This document shows, piece after piece, positions 18,786-26,155 of a stretch of 64,000 nt of DNA (the stretch's first letter is position 1; each line of letters starts with the position of its first letter). The translations under genes and the position numbers were made by a program. Origin of the DNA: Chryseobacterium sp. 18061 (GTDB lineage Bacteria; Pseudomonadota; Gammaproteobacteria; Enterobacterales; Enterobacteriaceae); NCBI GenBank assembly GCA_902706205.1, contig CACSKA010000007.1, forward strand, positions 186,001 to 250,000. Direction: 5' to 3'. The notes under the pieces are model-generated. The model was given only the letters and a program-made list of their open reading frames with translations, was not told the DNA's origin and searched no databases.

Positions 18786-19292
18786 CTAAGACGTGCCGCA
18801 GATGCTGTGGGCGGGGAAAGGAAATTGCATGACCTGTTGGTGCAGCACAACGAACTGCGCTGAAAACGTGTGGTGGTGGCGGTTGAGTGAGGTAAAAATG
18901 GGATTGCCAAAACAGATACTGGTGCACTCTGACTCTGGTGTCCTGCTCTGCGTCAGGCTCCAGGCATGTGCGATAAATCGGGTGAGATCGACTGAGTTTT
19001 GCAGCTTCCCGATCAAGGTATTCTGATTGAGCATCATCAACGCCGTGATACGCCCGGGCTCATCTTCGCCCCACAGCATACGTACCAGCGTGGGTGGTGC
19101 GGCTATAGCGATACAGCTATCGAACTGTGTCTTCAGCTCTGCTAGAAAACGTGCCATTGTTTCTTCAGAGGATCCAACCCCCGTCGGGTCAGCGAATAAC
19201 TCCAGGTGAAATACTGCAAGCTGTGGATAGTGATCAACCGCAGCCTGTAATGCACGGTGGATACGCTGTTGGTCAGGAGTGTATTGTTTCAT
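18786..19292 (-). CDS. YagK/YfjJ (inovirus Gp2)-like protein, divergent
   Basis: About 168 residues from the ATG at 19292 (MKQYTPDQQ). A GTG at 19331 would add 13 residues. The segments YPQLAVFHLELFADP, RITALMMLNQNTLIGKL and DLTRFIAHAWSL line up with the pattern of the YagK/YfjJ C-terminal domain, also seen more clearly in the protein at 22069 to 22692. In filamentous phages, members are called Gp2. In CP4-type islands they are orphan genes of unknown role. The match is weak: the conserved W-V-x-E and H-F-H motifs are not clear. It could be a decayed copy or a distinct relative. Confidence 0.5.
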   Translation of the reverse strand: MKQYTPDQQRIHRALQAAVDHYPQLAVFHLELFADPTGVGSSEETMARFLAELKTQFDSCIAIAAPPTLVRMLWGEDEPGRITALMMLNQNTLIGKLQNSVDLTRFIAHAWSLTQSRTPESECTSICFGNPIFTSLNRHHHTFSAQFVVLHQQVMQFPFPAHSICGTS

Positions 19293-19556
19293 AAAGTTAT
19301 TATCGTGAATGGAGATTGAAGAACTGTTCACCTTGCCAGAAGGATCCGTATTATCAGATGCCCAGCGGTAAAGCCCCCTCGATGCAGAAGGAGATAATCA
19401 TGCCAGCCATCTGGAACGAAGTGCCATCACTGATACCCCGACCCAAAAGCAGAGCGTCGACAAACCACGCATTGCATGGAGGCGGAGGTGATACAGTCGA
19501 TGCAGCCACACTGCCTGCTCTGGGCGAACGGAAGTAAGGTGGAAATCAGGATTAAC

Positions 19557-19931
19557 ATGCAACTGGACAGACACGCCGCCAAAACCCTGATGCCTGACTC
19601 GGTCATCCGGCTTGCCGTGGCGGATAATCAGGTATTCCGCGCTGCAAAGCAGAAAAAGACGCTTCCCTACGTGGTGTTACGCGGTGAGCCCAGAATGAGT
19701 ACCCCAAATCCATGTGAGATCTGGTACGACAGGCGCGATGTGTTGGCTTCTGAGAGCGGAGGCAGTCAACAAATCGTCGATCCGATAACCGCCATGCATG
19801 AGATTATCGACCGACTGGAAATACTGCTCCGGCAGGAATACGCGGGCAGATCCATGCATGCTCATGTTCTGGAGCACTGCCAGGCGTGGCTGCAGCGTAA
19901 TATCGATAAGCAGCAGGGTAAATCGGATTAA
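19557..19931 (+). CDS. Uncharacterised protein (124 residues)
   Basis: A possible rightward gene starting MQLDRHAAKTLMPDSVIRLA, with AGGA seven bases before the ATG. A longer frame opens at 19476. The C-terminal part is helical (AMHEIIDRLEILLRQEYAG and HCQAWLQRNIDKQQGK). I do not recognise the family. It converges with the leftward zinc-ribbon set that ends at 19959. Real coding is likely but not proven. No neighbour suggests a function. Confidence 0.4.
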   Translation: MQLDRHAAKTLMPDSVIRLAVADNQVFRAAKQKKTLPYVVLRGEPRMSTPNPCEIWYDRRDVLASESGGSQQIVDPITAMHEIIDRLEILLRQEYAGRSMHAHVLEHCQAWLQRNIDKQQGKSD

Positions 19932-19958
19932 GCCTCCGCACGCATAAGATAGTGCAAC

Positions 19959-20192
19959 TCAGCGACGGGTATACATGATCTGCATCGCGACGGTGCAGAT
20001 ATCGTCAATGTTATCGGGTAATGCGTCCCGGTCATGGATAAAATAATCCAGGTGTTCTTCCGTGGCTTCAATCAGTCTGACCGGATGACGACAGCTGTAA
20101 CAGAAATGCGGGAAGCAAGGGGAGGCTTCACGCGCATAAGTCAGCGTGCCAAACTCATTAAGCGCCGCTTTGGCGATAATATCTTTCATCAT
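19959..20192 (-). CDS. Small CxxC protein downstream of the zinc-ribbon gene
   Basis: A 77-residue protein whose start overlaps the end of the upstream zinc-ribbon gene by 4 bp, so it is likely translationally coupled. A single CxxC pair is visible (FCYSCRHPVRLIEATEEHL), followed by an acidic stretch and a basic tail. The N-terminus (MMKDIIAKAALNEFGTLTYA) resembles a domain linker rather than a signal peptide. This type of gene follows the zinc-ribbon protein in several enteric islands. The function is unknown. The CxxC-HP-R-L pattern suggests a half-site for metal binding or recognition of the other subunit. Confidence 0.65.
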   Translation of the reverse strand: MMKDIIAKAALNEFGTLTYAREASPCFPHFCYSCRHPVRLIEATEEHLDYFIHDRDALPDNIDDICTVAMQIMYTRR

Positions 20193-20578
20193 AGTCTCCT
20201 GGAACGGCTGGATTCATTCGCTTTCGTACTAAAACGTCCTGTCCGGCAAAGCAGACAATACCGCTCTCCGTGGTAATCATCGCCACACTCCGCGCAATAC
20301 CAGTCACGCTTCATCACAACGGGTAAGACGCCTGGCGTATAGCAACGCAGCGAATCGATACGCATCACTTCTTCTGCAGCGACACCTACATACGGACATT
20401 CCACAGATGCATCAACAGGATGCGCGAACCAGGCCCGTCCGCTTGATGGCTCTGGCTGAAGCGTCAGCGTACTGCGGCAGAGATGGCAGGTAAATCGGCC
20501 TTCAGGTTGCGTCAGCGCCGTTCTGGCACCAATGAGACGCTGATGGGCATCCCGCGCGAGAAACGATTTGGCTTGCAT
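20189..20578 (-). CDS. Putative zinc-ribbon protein
   Basis: From the ATG at 20578 (MQAKSFLARDAHQRL, strong AAGGAG site) this is a 129-residue protein. It has an N-terminal FTCHLCRSTLTLQ ribbon and a C-terminal ribbon WYCAECGDDYHGERYCLLC. A histidine-containing middle part lies between them (AWFAHPVDASVECPYVG). The first domain resembles the competence CoiA-like N-terminal zinc ribbon found in island proteins. No nuclease motif is visible. It is followed by an overlapping CxxC gene and preceded by a 41-residue protein with the same C-terminal ribbon. Function unknown; DNA or protein binding is the usual guess for such ribbons. Confidence 0.75.
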   Translation of the reverse strand: MQAKSFLARDAHQRLIGARTALTQPEGRFTCHLCRSTLTLQPEPSSGRAWFAHPVDASVECPYVGVAAEEVMRIDSLRCYTPGVLPVVMKRDWYCAECGDDYHGERYCLLCRTGRFSTKANESSRSRRL

Positions 20579-20725
20579 GATGTTCTCCTTACCGCCAGAT
20601 AACACGCAGGGGAAAGCCGTCCCGAAGATGGGCAGGATGTGCGTGCTGGCTGGCAGGTGAGTACAGTTAGAGAGATTTACAGGTGCGGTGGGTATTGTCA
20701 GCGCATGGAATACTGCTGACGTTAT

Positions 20726-20851
20726 TTACATCCGGGATATTACCCGCCAGCAAAAGGGACACGGCTTCTCGCCACAGTACTGGCGTCGGCAGCGTTCACA
20801 TATCCAGCGTGGAGGAATGTTTCCCGGTTTTACGTTGTTCCTTTTTTTCAT
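20726..20851 (-). CDS. Zinc-ribbon microprotein (41 residues)
   Basis: The ATG at 20851 overlaps the alpA stop codon (TGATG), so translation is coupled to alpA. The product is 41 residues and contains a four-cysteine ribbon, WICERCRRQYCGEKPCPFC. It follows the same W-x-C-x2-C-x4-Y-x-G-E-x2-C-x2-C pattern as the C-terminus of the protein at 20189 to 20578. In that pattern the Tyr here is followed by an additional Cys. An ATG at 20860 would add three residues. It is too short for most gene finders, but the coupling and shared pattern support it as real. Confidence 0.65.
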   Translation of the reverse strand: MKKRNNVKPGNIPPRWICERCRRQYCGEKPCPFCWRVISRM

Positions 20852-21087
20852 CAAATGCATCCTCCCCGCGAGTCTGCGATACGTGCACGCATCCAGTTTT
20901 CCACTTCGCTTCTGAACCAGCGTGAGCTGCGACCCAGCTTGATGGGCTTCGGAAACAGTCCTTCGCTGATCAGCTTGTAAAACCACTTGTCGGTCATGCC
21001 GGTGAATGTCGTGATGAATGTCATATCGACGAGTGGGTCTTCGGCGCTGAGCAATGGCGTGGCGGGCGGCAAGGTATTGGTAGTCAT
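20851..21087 (-). CDS. AlpA-family DNA-binding regulator
   Basis: A 78-residue protein from the ATG at 21087 (MTTNTLPP, with a GAGGGAGA ribosome binding site). It matches the AlpA/MerR-like HTH used by P4-like phages and CP4 islands: VDMTFITTFTGMTDKWFYKL, then SEGLFPKPIKLGRSSRWFRS, then EVENWMRARI. In CP4-57, AlpA activates the integrase gene and so promotes excision. Here the integrase is not in the window. Heads the small leftward operon with the zinc-ribbon proteins. A decayed second AlpA copy lies at 23041 to 23166. Confidence 0.9.
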   Translation of the reverse strand: MTTNTLPPATPLLSAEDPLVDMTFITTFTGMTDKWFYKLISEGLFPKPIKLGRSSRWFRSEVENWMRARIADSRGGCI

Positions 21088-21144
21088 AGTCGTTCTCTCC
21101 CTCTGAGTGTTAATGGCGGGAGAAGTCCGGCGTGGTTGAGTCAC

Positions 21145-22068
21145 ATTACACGCCAGTACTCCTTCAGAGGATTAGGGACGTCTGTTAAAAAATACCTGGA
21201 CGTTGTCATCAGCACCGGCTACAGCCGAAGTTACGTTCAGCGTCGCTCACTCTGGTGCGTTATTTATCAAGACAGAACGATCGATGCAGGCACTGTTGTT
21301 GTATTGCATTTCCTGATCAAGCCACAGAGTCAGATTCTGCAGGTACTCCCACGTGACAGACTTACATGGCGGAACACCAGACCAGCTTAATCACCCCTGC
21401 CAGCGAGTTGGGATCATGGTAAGCACCCGCCTCGCACCAGGTATCCCCCGGTTCAGCAACAGCATCACGGATATCTTGCACTCATCCAGAAAAATACAGG
21501 ACGGTGGCGTAGCATCATTCCCCTTCGCTGTACTTACGCCAGATAGACGAATTGATTCTGGTCTTCAGCAAATCAGTTAAACGGGAAATGAACATCGATG
21601 AAGAATGGTTTGATGCGTTGCGTTGCGATTCAATAAATATAAGGGCTGGGGGAATTGATTAATCGATGATGAATAACATAGCGAAATGCCCCACACAGCA
21701 GCTGCCAGAGCACTATAAACAGGGCAGCAATGGCACGACATCATCCAATACGATTAATACGCTCCTGATAGCGTTCAGGGTGTATTAACAGCCCTGGATG
21801 AAGGGTCTCTTCGCTCAGGCGTTATCAAATTATTTAGAGGTGAATCCAGCCGTATTATTCGCACACGCACAAGAGCAGTAAGATATCAGCCTTCATCAGG
21901 CATTCGTCGCCATCGCCAGACGCAAAGGTGCAGTAATCTCACGTCTATTCAATACGGACGAAGTGATGATGTCGATGTCCTGTATTACCGGCCCCTTTTA
22001 AGGGCCAACAGGCACGGCATGCTTATACAATCCAGAGCGGATCCCATACCGGTATGGACGATTCATCA
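21145..22068. other. Intergenic region without a supported gene
   Basis: About 920 bp between alpA and the YagK/YfjJ-like gene. Frames here are short and lack signatures. The alpA promoter should lie at its left end. The stretch is probably decayed phage-like DNA. Confidence 0.5.
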
Positions 22069-22692
22069 TTAACGCTGACTGCTTCCGATTGAACGTTTAG
22101 CCGGGTTATAAACTTTGGTTTCTTCTTTCGCGAGATAACGGGTACGCGTAATAAAATCCTCATACTGCTCACGATGCTCAGGACTATTACGATCCAGTAC
22201 ATAGGTGCAGCACTTAGGGAAATGAACCAGTGGTGAATAATGCGTATCACCACGAAGGCCTAATGCGCTCAGCCAGGCTTTACGGATCATCGAGTGCAGA
22301 TTATCACCTGTTTGATTGAAATCCCCTAAACCACGAAACAGGTCTTTGTTGAAGAAGAGGACCAGATGAAAGTGGGGATAACTTCGGGTGTTAACTTCTT
22401 TCACCCATATGTAGCGTGTGTTATTGGGATGCACACGCCTGGTTAATTTATGCTGGCGCTCACGGTATGCGGTGATCTGCGATTTCAATGATGCGATAAA
22501 CTTTGACATCAGTTTATTTCCTACGTTGGGATAGCAGGAAATACTATCGTCGATATACCAGTCAGGAGAGAAGTGTAAGTCGATCCTGACGGCTAATGTA
22601 CGGGGATGTTCCTGCAACGCATTATGCGTGACGGTAACGAGTTTATTCAGGTAATGAGTATTCTCAGGTCCGTATGGGCTAGTATCTGACAT
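22069..22692 (-). CDS. YagK/YfjJ domain protein (inovirus Gp2 family)
   Basis: A 207-residue protein with the typical pattern of the family: TLAVRIDLHFSPDW near the start, then the strand RYIWVKEVNTRSYPHFHLVL with its H-F-H, then FFNKDLFRGLGDF, LHSMIRKAWLSALG and CCTYVLDR, ending with TRYLAKEETK. The fold resembles rolling-circle replication initiators, and the H-F-H (HUH-like) motif fits that. A conserved catalytic Tyr has not been shown for the island versions. The E. coli relatives YagK and YfjJ sit in CP4-6 and CP4-57. The gene is complete, with AGGG upstream. Function in the island is unknown; a replication or satellite role is inference. Confidence 0.8.
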   Translation of the reverse strand: MSDTSPYGPENTHYLNKLVTVTHNALQEHPRTLAVRIDLHFSPDWYIDDSISCYPNVGNKLMSKFIASLKSQITAYRERQHKLTRRVHPNNTRYIWVKEVNTRSYPHFHLVLFFNKDLFRGLGDFNQTGDNLHSMIRKAWLSALGLRGDTHYSPLVHFPKCCTYVLDRNSPEHREQYEDFITRTRYLAKEETKVYNPAKRSIGSSQR

Positions 22693-23040
22693 AGTTATTT
22701 ACCCTGATGATAATGGGATGATAGATAAATCTTGTTGTACAGGAATGGCAGCATGAACAGAGTTATATCTGTTCATGATTAATGGATGATTGATATAGAG
22801 TATTAGAGTGTGATTGAATAGTGATTGAAGAGATGTACTTAATAATACTATTACCGACGCAACGTAGAACAAATCAAAGAATTAACCGATCGCATATGCC
22901 GAGAGCTTCAGGAAGAAATGACATGATAAATCACTCTGAAGTTAGTAAGGCAGAAAATAAAAAACATCCTCAGCCCAAGATGTAAGGTACTTACCTCAGC
23001 CTGAGATTCACATAACAGCCTCGATTTTAACCCGCATGGA
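22693..23040. other. Intergenic region with gene fragments
   Basis: No complete gene. At about 22852 to 22925 the plus strand codes a short tail, RRNVEQIKELTDRICRELQ, ending at a stop and closed upstream by stop codons. It reads like the last residues of a lost gene. I cannot name its family. Confidence 0.4.
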
Positions 23041-23166
23041 TTACCTTCCGAATTTTACCCGCATCGGGAATACACCAATCGCAATGACCCGGTAGATCGA
23101 TTTATCAGAATACCCTGTGAGGCCCGTAACGAAAGTCATATCAACCACTGATAAGCGCAGGGACTC
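23041..23166 (-). pseudogene. Decayed AlpA-like regulator remnant
   Basis: The minus strand translates to SLRLSVVDMTFVTGLTGYSD and continues KSIYRVIAIGVFPMRVKFGR, then a stop. It aligns with the intact AlpA at 20851 to 21087 (VDMTFITTFTGMTDKWFYKL, SEGLFPKPIKLGRSSRW), but it ends right where the wing should follow. The frame stays open further upstream without a clear AlpA start. It is a truncated relic, and shows that a second P4-like element or a duplicated segment once lay here. Confidence 0.7.
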
Positions 23167-23523
23167 ACCATGGTGCTGATGATGTTTGGATTCTGAATCG
23201 TAGCGCACAGGTTTGTTGCCGGACTGGCTGGTTTTGCTATGATGTCGCTGGGCTGTCAGAGCGAAACGAACATTGGTGTCATACCATGACTACGTATGTA
23301 ATTTTTTACTGTATAGAATATAGTATCAATCGTCAGAACAGATAACACAGCCATTTATGATGTAGGAAATCTGTGTCGCTGGGGTTTACAACAGAGTTTT
23401 GTTTAATGACAGTCCATTACGGCATGTCACACTCTTTCGCCCCAGCCTCATGGGCTTTCATCATATGTGTTTTTTGTCATTTTATATCATGAAGAAAAAA
23501 TTAGTGTATAAATAAATGATCTG
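23167..23523. other. AT-rich intergenic region
   Basis: About 360 bp between the AlpA remnant and the end of the 412-residue orphan gene. The minus-strand frame of the AlpA remnant stays open for about 40 codons into it, without a known domain. No gene is supported. Confidence 0.45.
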
Positions 23524-24762
23524 TTACTTTTTATACAGTTCTTTTTTAATCAAAGAAACAATAACACCTTCTGAATTCATCTTAATTACATCCCCACTAA
23601 AAAACGAATTATACATTTTTACAAAACCCATCCCATCACTTGCATTGACATTAAACACCTCAAGTGAAATTTTATCGATTTCACTAATTATATGAGTTAA
23701 CAATGAAACTCCATTCTCGGGTTTATACTCAATCCATGACATTGCTTTTTCAACTAATACTCCTCCACTGCCTTTCATTAAGTAGTGAAAACTTAACAAA
23801 GCAAATAACTCAATGTAAACCCACTCATGGGTCAATATTTTTTTTAGTTCTCTAAATGCAAACAAGACTTGAGGTCGATGAATCCTGCCATATTGAACCA
23901 GAGCCAATTCAAATAACGGCAAGATATTTCTTATCTCTCTACTGAGAAAAGGAGCATATTCCGATAAAGATTTTCCATACATTTTATTTAATTTAAAATC
24001 CAAATCCAAATCCAAATCCAGTTTCATTTTGCTCATGAAGAAGGTTACTTCTTCTGGTGTATTTTCAGCCTTGATTTTACGATAAATCCCACCTTTTGAA
24101 GTTGAATTCTCAATAACATTATTCATTCTACCTTTGGATAGCGCCTTATTTAAGGTAAAGGCCCTTCTTATTTTCTGAGGCACGATCACAATATCGTTAC
24201 TATTATTACTGACATTACATGATGGGTTAAAAGTAAAAGCAACCTCTAAATTCAGAGTGATTAATGGGGTGACTTTCCCACGAACCGGGATTGAGTGCTT
24301 CTGATACGCATTATATTCATCAAGATATACTCTGCTGTGTAATAATTTTAATGTGTATAACTTGATTACATTTCTAACATATCCCATGAAATCATTTCCC
24401 TGACAGGTAATTAGTTTCTTTTTAAGTAATTCCTGCGTATTCAGCCATTCTCTGGATTTTATTACGCTCGTCACATCACTTTTTCGTTCCCTGCTTTTTG
24501 ATACCCATAGAGTATTTATCTTTTTTTGGGCTATAACCTCCCTCGCTTTATCATTTCTAATTATCCCTTCTAAAGTTGAGATGCGTACGCCGGAAATAAT
24601 TGCATCTGCTCTCTTACTTACCCGTCGTGTGAAATTATCTTTCTTTTTTTTATCGTACTGTTCGTAATGCTCATTGCAATAACGCATTTCATTAGCCACT
24701 CCATGCATCGCAATTGCATTTTTACAATCTTTCCTCTTACACTTTCCCGTTTTTTTTGCCAT
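23524..24762 (-). CDS. AT-rich orphan protein of 412 residues with a Cys/His N-terminus
   Basis: Not recognised as any family. The start at 24762 has AGGA eight bases upstream. The N-terminus carries a Cys/His cluster (GKCKRKDCKNAIAMHG, then MRYCNEHYEQYDKKKKD) that could bind zinc. A basic region follows, then a repeat of Leu-Asp (KLDLDLDLDFKL, near residue 250), then a helical C-terminal half (SREIRNILPLFELALVQYG, ELFALLSFHYLMKG). It has no membrane segment and no motif of a known nuclease, kinase or protease that I can see. Base composition is far more AT-rich than its neighbours, pointing to recent transfer. It stands alone on its strand. A zinc-finger-bearing cargo gene, perhaps of defence type, is a guess. 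Confidence 0.75.
   Translation of the reverse strand: MAKKTGKCKRKDCKNAIAMHGVANEMRYCNEHYEQYDKKKKDNFTRRVSKRADAIISGVRISTLEGIIRNDKAREVIAQKKINTLWVSKSRERKSDVTSVIKSREWLNTQELLKKKLITCQGNDFMGYVRNVIKLYTLKLLHSRVYLDEYNAYQKHSIPVRGKVTPLITLNLEVAFTFNPSCNVSNNSNDIVIVPQKIRRAFTLNKALSKGRMNNVIENSTSKGGIYRKIKAENTPEEVTFFMSKMKLDLDLDLDFKLNKMYGKSLSEYAPFLSREIRNILPLFELALVQYGRIHRPQVLFAFRELKKILTHEWVYIELFALLSFHYLMKGSGGVLVEKAMSWIEYKPENGVSLLTHIISEIDKISLEVFNVNASDGMGFVKMYNSFFSGDVIKMNSEGVIVSLIKKELYKK
23995..24020. repeat. Hexanucleotide microsatellite inside the orphan gene
   Basis: Four near-perfect copies of AAATCC in a row. On the coding strand they give the Leu-Asp repeat. Six-base units keep the frame, so slippage would change the number of Leu-Asp pairs without breaking the gene. 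Confidence 0.8.
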
Positions 24763-25427
24763 TTTCCTGATCCTAGTTGAGAAATATCATGACTATATTA
24801 CTCCTGTCTGTAGGGTTCTGGTCAATGTCCCTCAGGGTAAAGCGCCTGCAACGGATACTATCGCATAAATATTGTGTCTGAATCTGGGAAAGCACCTAAT
24901 AAGTCGCTCCATGAGCAAATGGCATATGATTACACTGAAAAAGGGCTACATCACATTTTATACCCAACAAGTACACTAATTGCTAATCAACCCTATGATC
25001 TACCATCGATTCTTGAATGAATACATTGGAATATAGCGCTCCTGAGTTATTCGACAAGCCATGAACACATTGCTAATACGTATATGCCTGCATTCCAGAT
25101 TATTTCACGCCTATATCACCCTTCTGAACAGCAGCGTCATGCTGTTTCACCGCAGGGGATACCATCCACGGGGCTTTCATGGTCCCGTTTTTCTTTTCTT
25201 CGCGTATCACGGCCAGTGCATTCCTCTGCCTGGCGACAGGTTGTGTCGTGATAACGTCATTCTTGTTCCTTAAGCAGCCAATAACCCATAAATTTCATAA
25301 GGTTATAGCGCTAAATTTAATTGATTTTTTTCTGCACTCCACTTCCTGCTTTGACATGCCCTGTCAGACCTCTCCTGCATAATAACCACATGAATTACCG
25401 AACGAATTTACTCATGGAGATCATTCC
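24763..25427. other. Intergenic region, promoter side of two divergent genes
   Basis: About 660 bp separating the leftward orphan gene from the rightward WYL regulator. It contains the left copy of a 48-bp direct repeat (25087 to 25134). No further gene is supported; the ORF at 25061 overlaps the repeat and lacks signatures. Confidence 0.55.
25087..25134 (+). repeat. Direct repeat, left copy (flanks the WYL/HEPN cassette)
   Basis: CCTGCATTCCAGATTATTTC followed by ACGCCTATATCACCCTTCTG and more. The right copy at 32191 to 32238 is CCTGCATTCCAGATTTTTTC followed by AGCCCCATATCACCTTACTG. The two are about 80 percent identical, in the same orientation, and 7.1 kb apart. Confidence 0.7.
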
Positions 25428-26114
25428 GTGTCCAATCACCAGAGCGCTCACCACGACAAGCTGGCAGTACGATTATCCGTGATTATCAGCCGCCTGATGA
25501 CCGGTGAGTCGCTGTACCTCAATACGCTGGCAGAAGAGTTTCGCGTTTCCGAGCGCACGCTTCAGCGGGATTTCTATCAGCGACTGGCGCATCTCGACAT
25601 ACAGCACGAAGACGGTTGCTACCGGTTGGCTAATGGGCGTTTGCATGACCACTCACCAGGTGCTTTTTCATTGATCCGCAATACCGGGATATCCCGCATT
25701 TTCCCCGAGCAAGATAAAGCACTGATGGCCCTGCTGATGGATGGTAGCGGCACGTCGCCTTGTCTGATTTGGCATACACCGCTCAATCCTGCCGCTATGC
25801 GTTCTGATTGCTTCCAGCGTCTGGCCGAAGCCATCCACCGCCATTGCACGATAAGCGTGCTGGTTGGCGGTATTCGTCATGATGCGCTGGAGCCGTACCG
25901 CCTGATTTACCAACAACATTGCTGGTATCTGGTCACCAGCTATCAACGCAACATTTGCGTGTTCAGACTCGATGACATTATCTCCGTCACTTTACTGGAG
26001 CATCGCTTCCGCCGCCGTAATGAAGTCAACGATCTGATCGCCGAAGAAGGCTTTATTGCCGCACTCCCTCACTTCCGCTTCATCAGCGACGTGATCAACA
26101 CGTTTCGCAGCTGA
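25428..26114 (+). CDS. WYL-domain transcriptional regulator (YfjR/YafY-like)
   Basis: A 228-residue protein starting at GTG 25428, with GGAG eleven bases before. It has an N-terminal HTH of the DeoR/HTH_11 type (LSVIISRLMTGESLYLNTLA, EEFRVSERTLQRDFYQRLAH) and a C-terminal WYL domain (YRLIYQQHCWYLVTSY, then NICVFRLDDIISVTLL). The length and layout match E. coli YfjR (CP4-57) and YafY (CP4-6). WYL regulators sense ligands, often nucleic acids or nucleotides, and commonly control defence genes. Here it opens a rightward cassette of envelope-type genes. Control of that cassette is inference from position. Confidence 0.88.
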   Translation: MSNHQSAHHDKLAVRLSVIISRLMTGESLYLNTLAEEFRVSERTLQRDFYQRLAHLDIQHEDGCYRLANGRLHDHSPGAFSLIRNTGISRIFPEQDKALMALLMDGSGTSPCLIWHTPLNPAAMRSDCFQRLAEAIHRHCTISVLVGGIRHDALEPYRLIYQQHCWYLVTSYQRNICVFRLDDIISVTLLEHRFRRRNEVNDLIAEEGFIAALPHFRFISDVINTFRS

Positions 26115-26155
26115 ACGGCGGGTCTAATCCAATAGCAGAAGGAAAACACATTGCT

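Noticed and set aside
22852..22925. A short coding-like tail (RRNVEQIKELTDRICRELQ) on the plus strand
   Set aside because: Closed upstream by stop codons and too short to name; noted only as a possible gene remnant.
25061..25382. Two short plus-strand ORFs before the WYL gene
   Set aside because: They overlap the direct repeat and each other and have no recognisable sequence.
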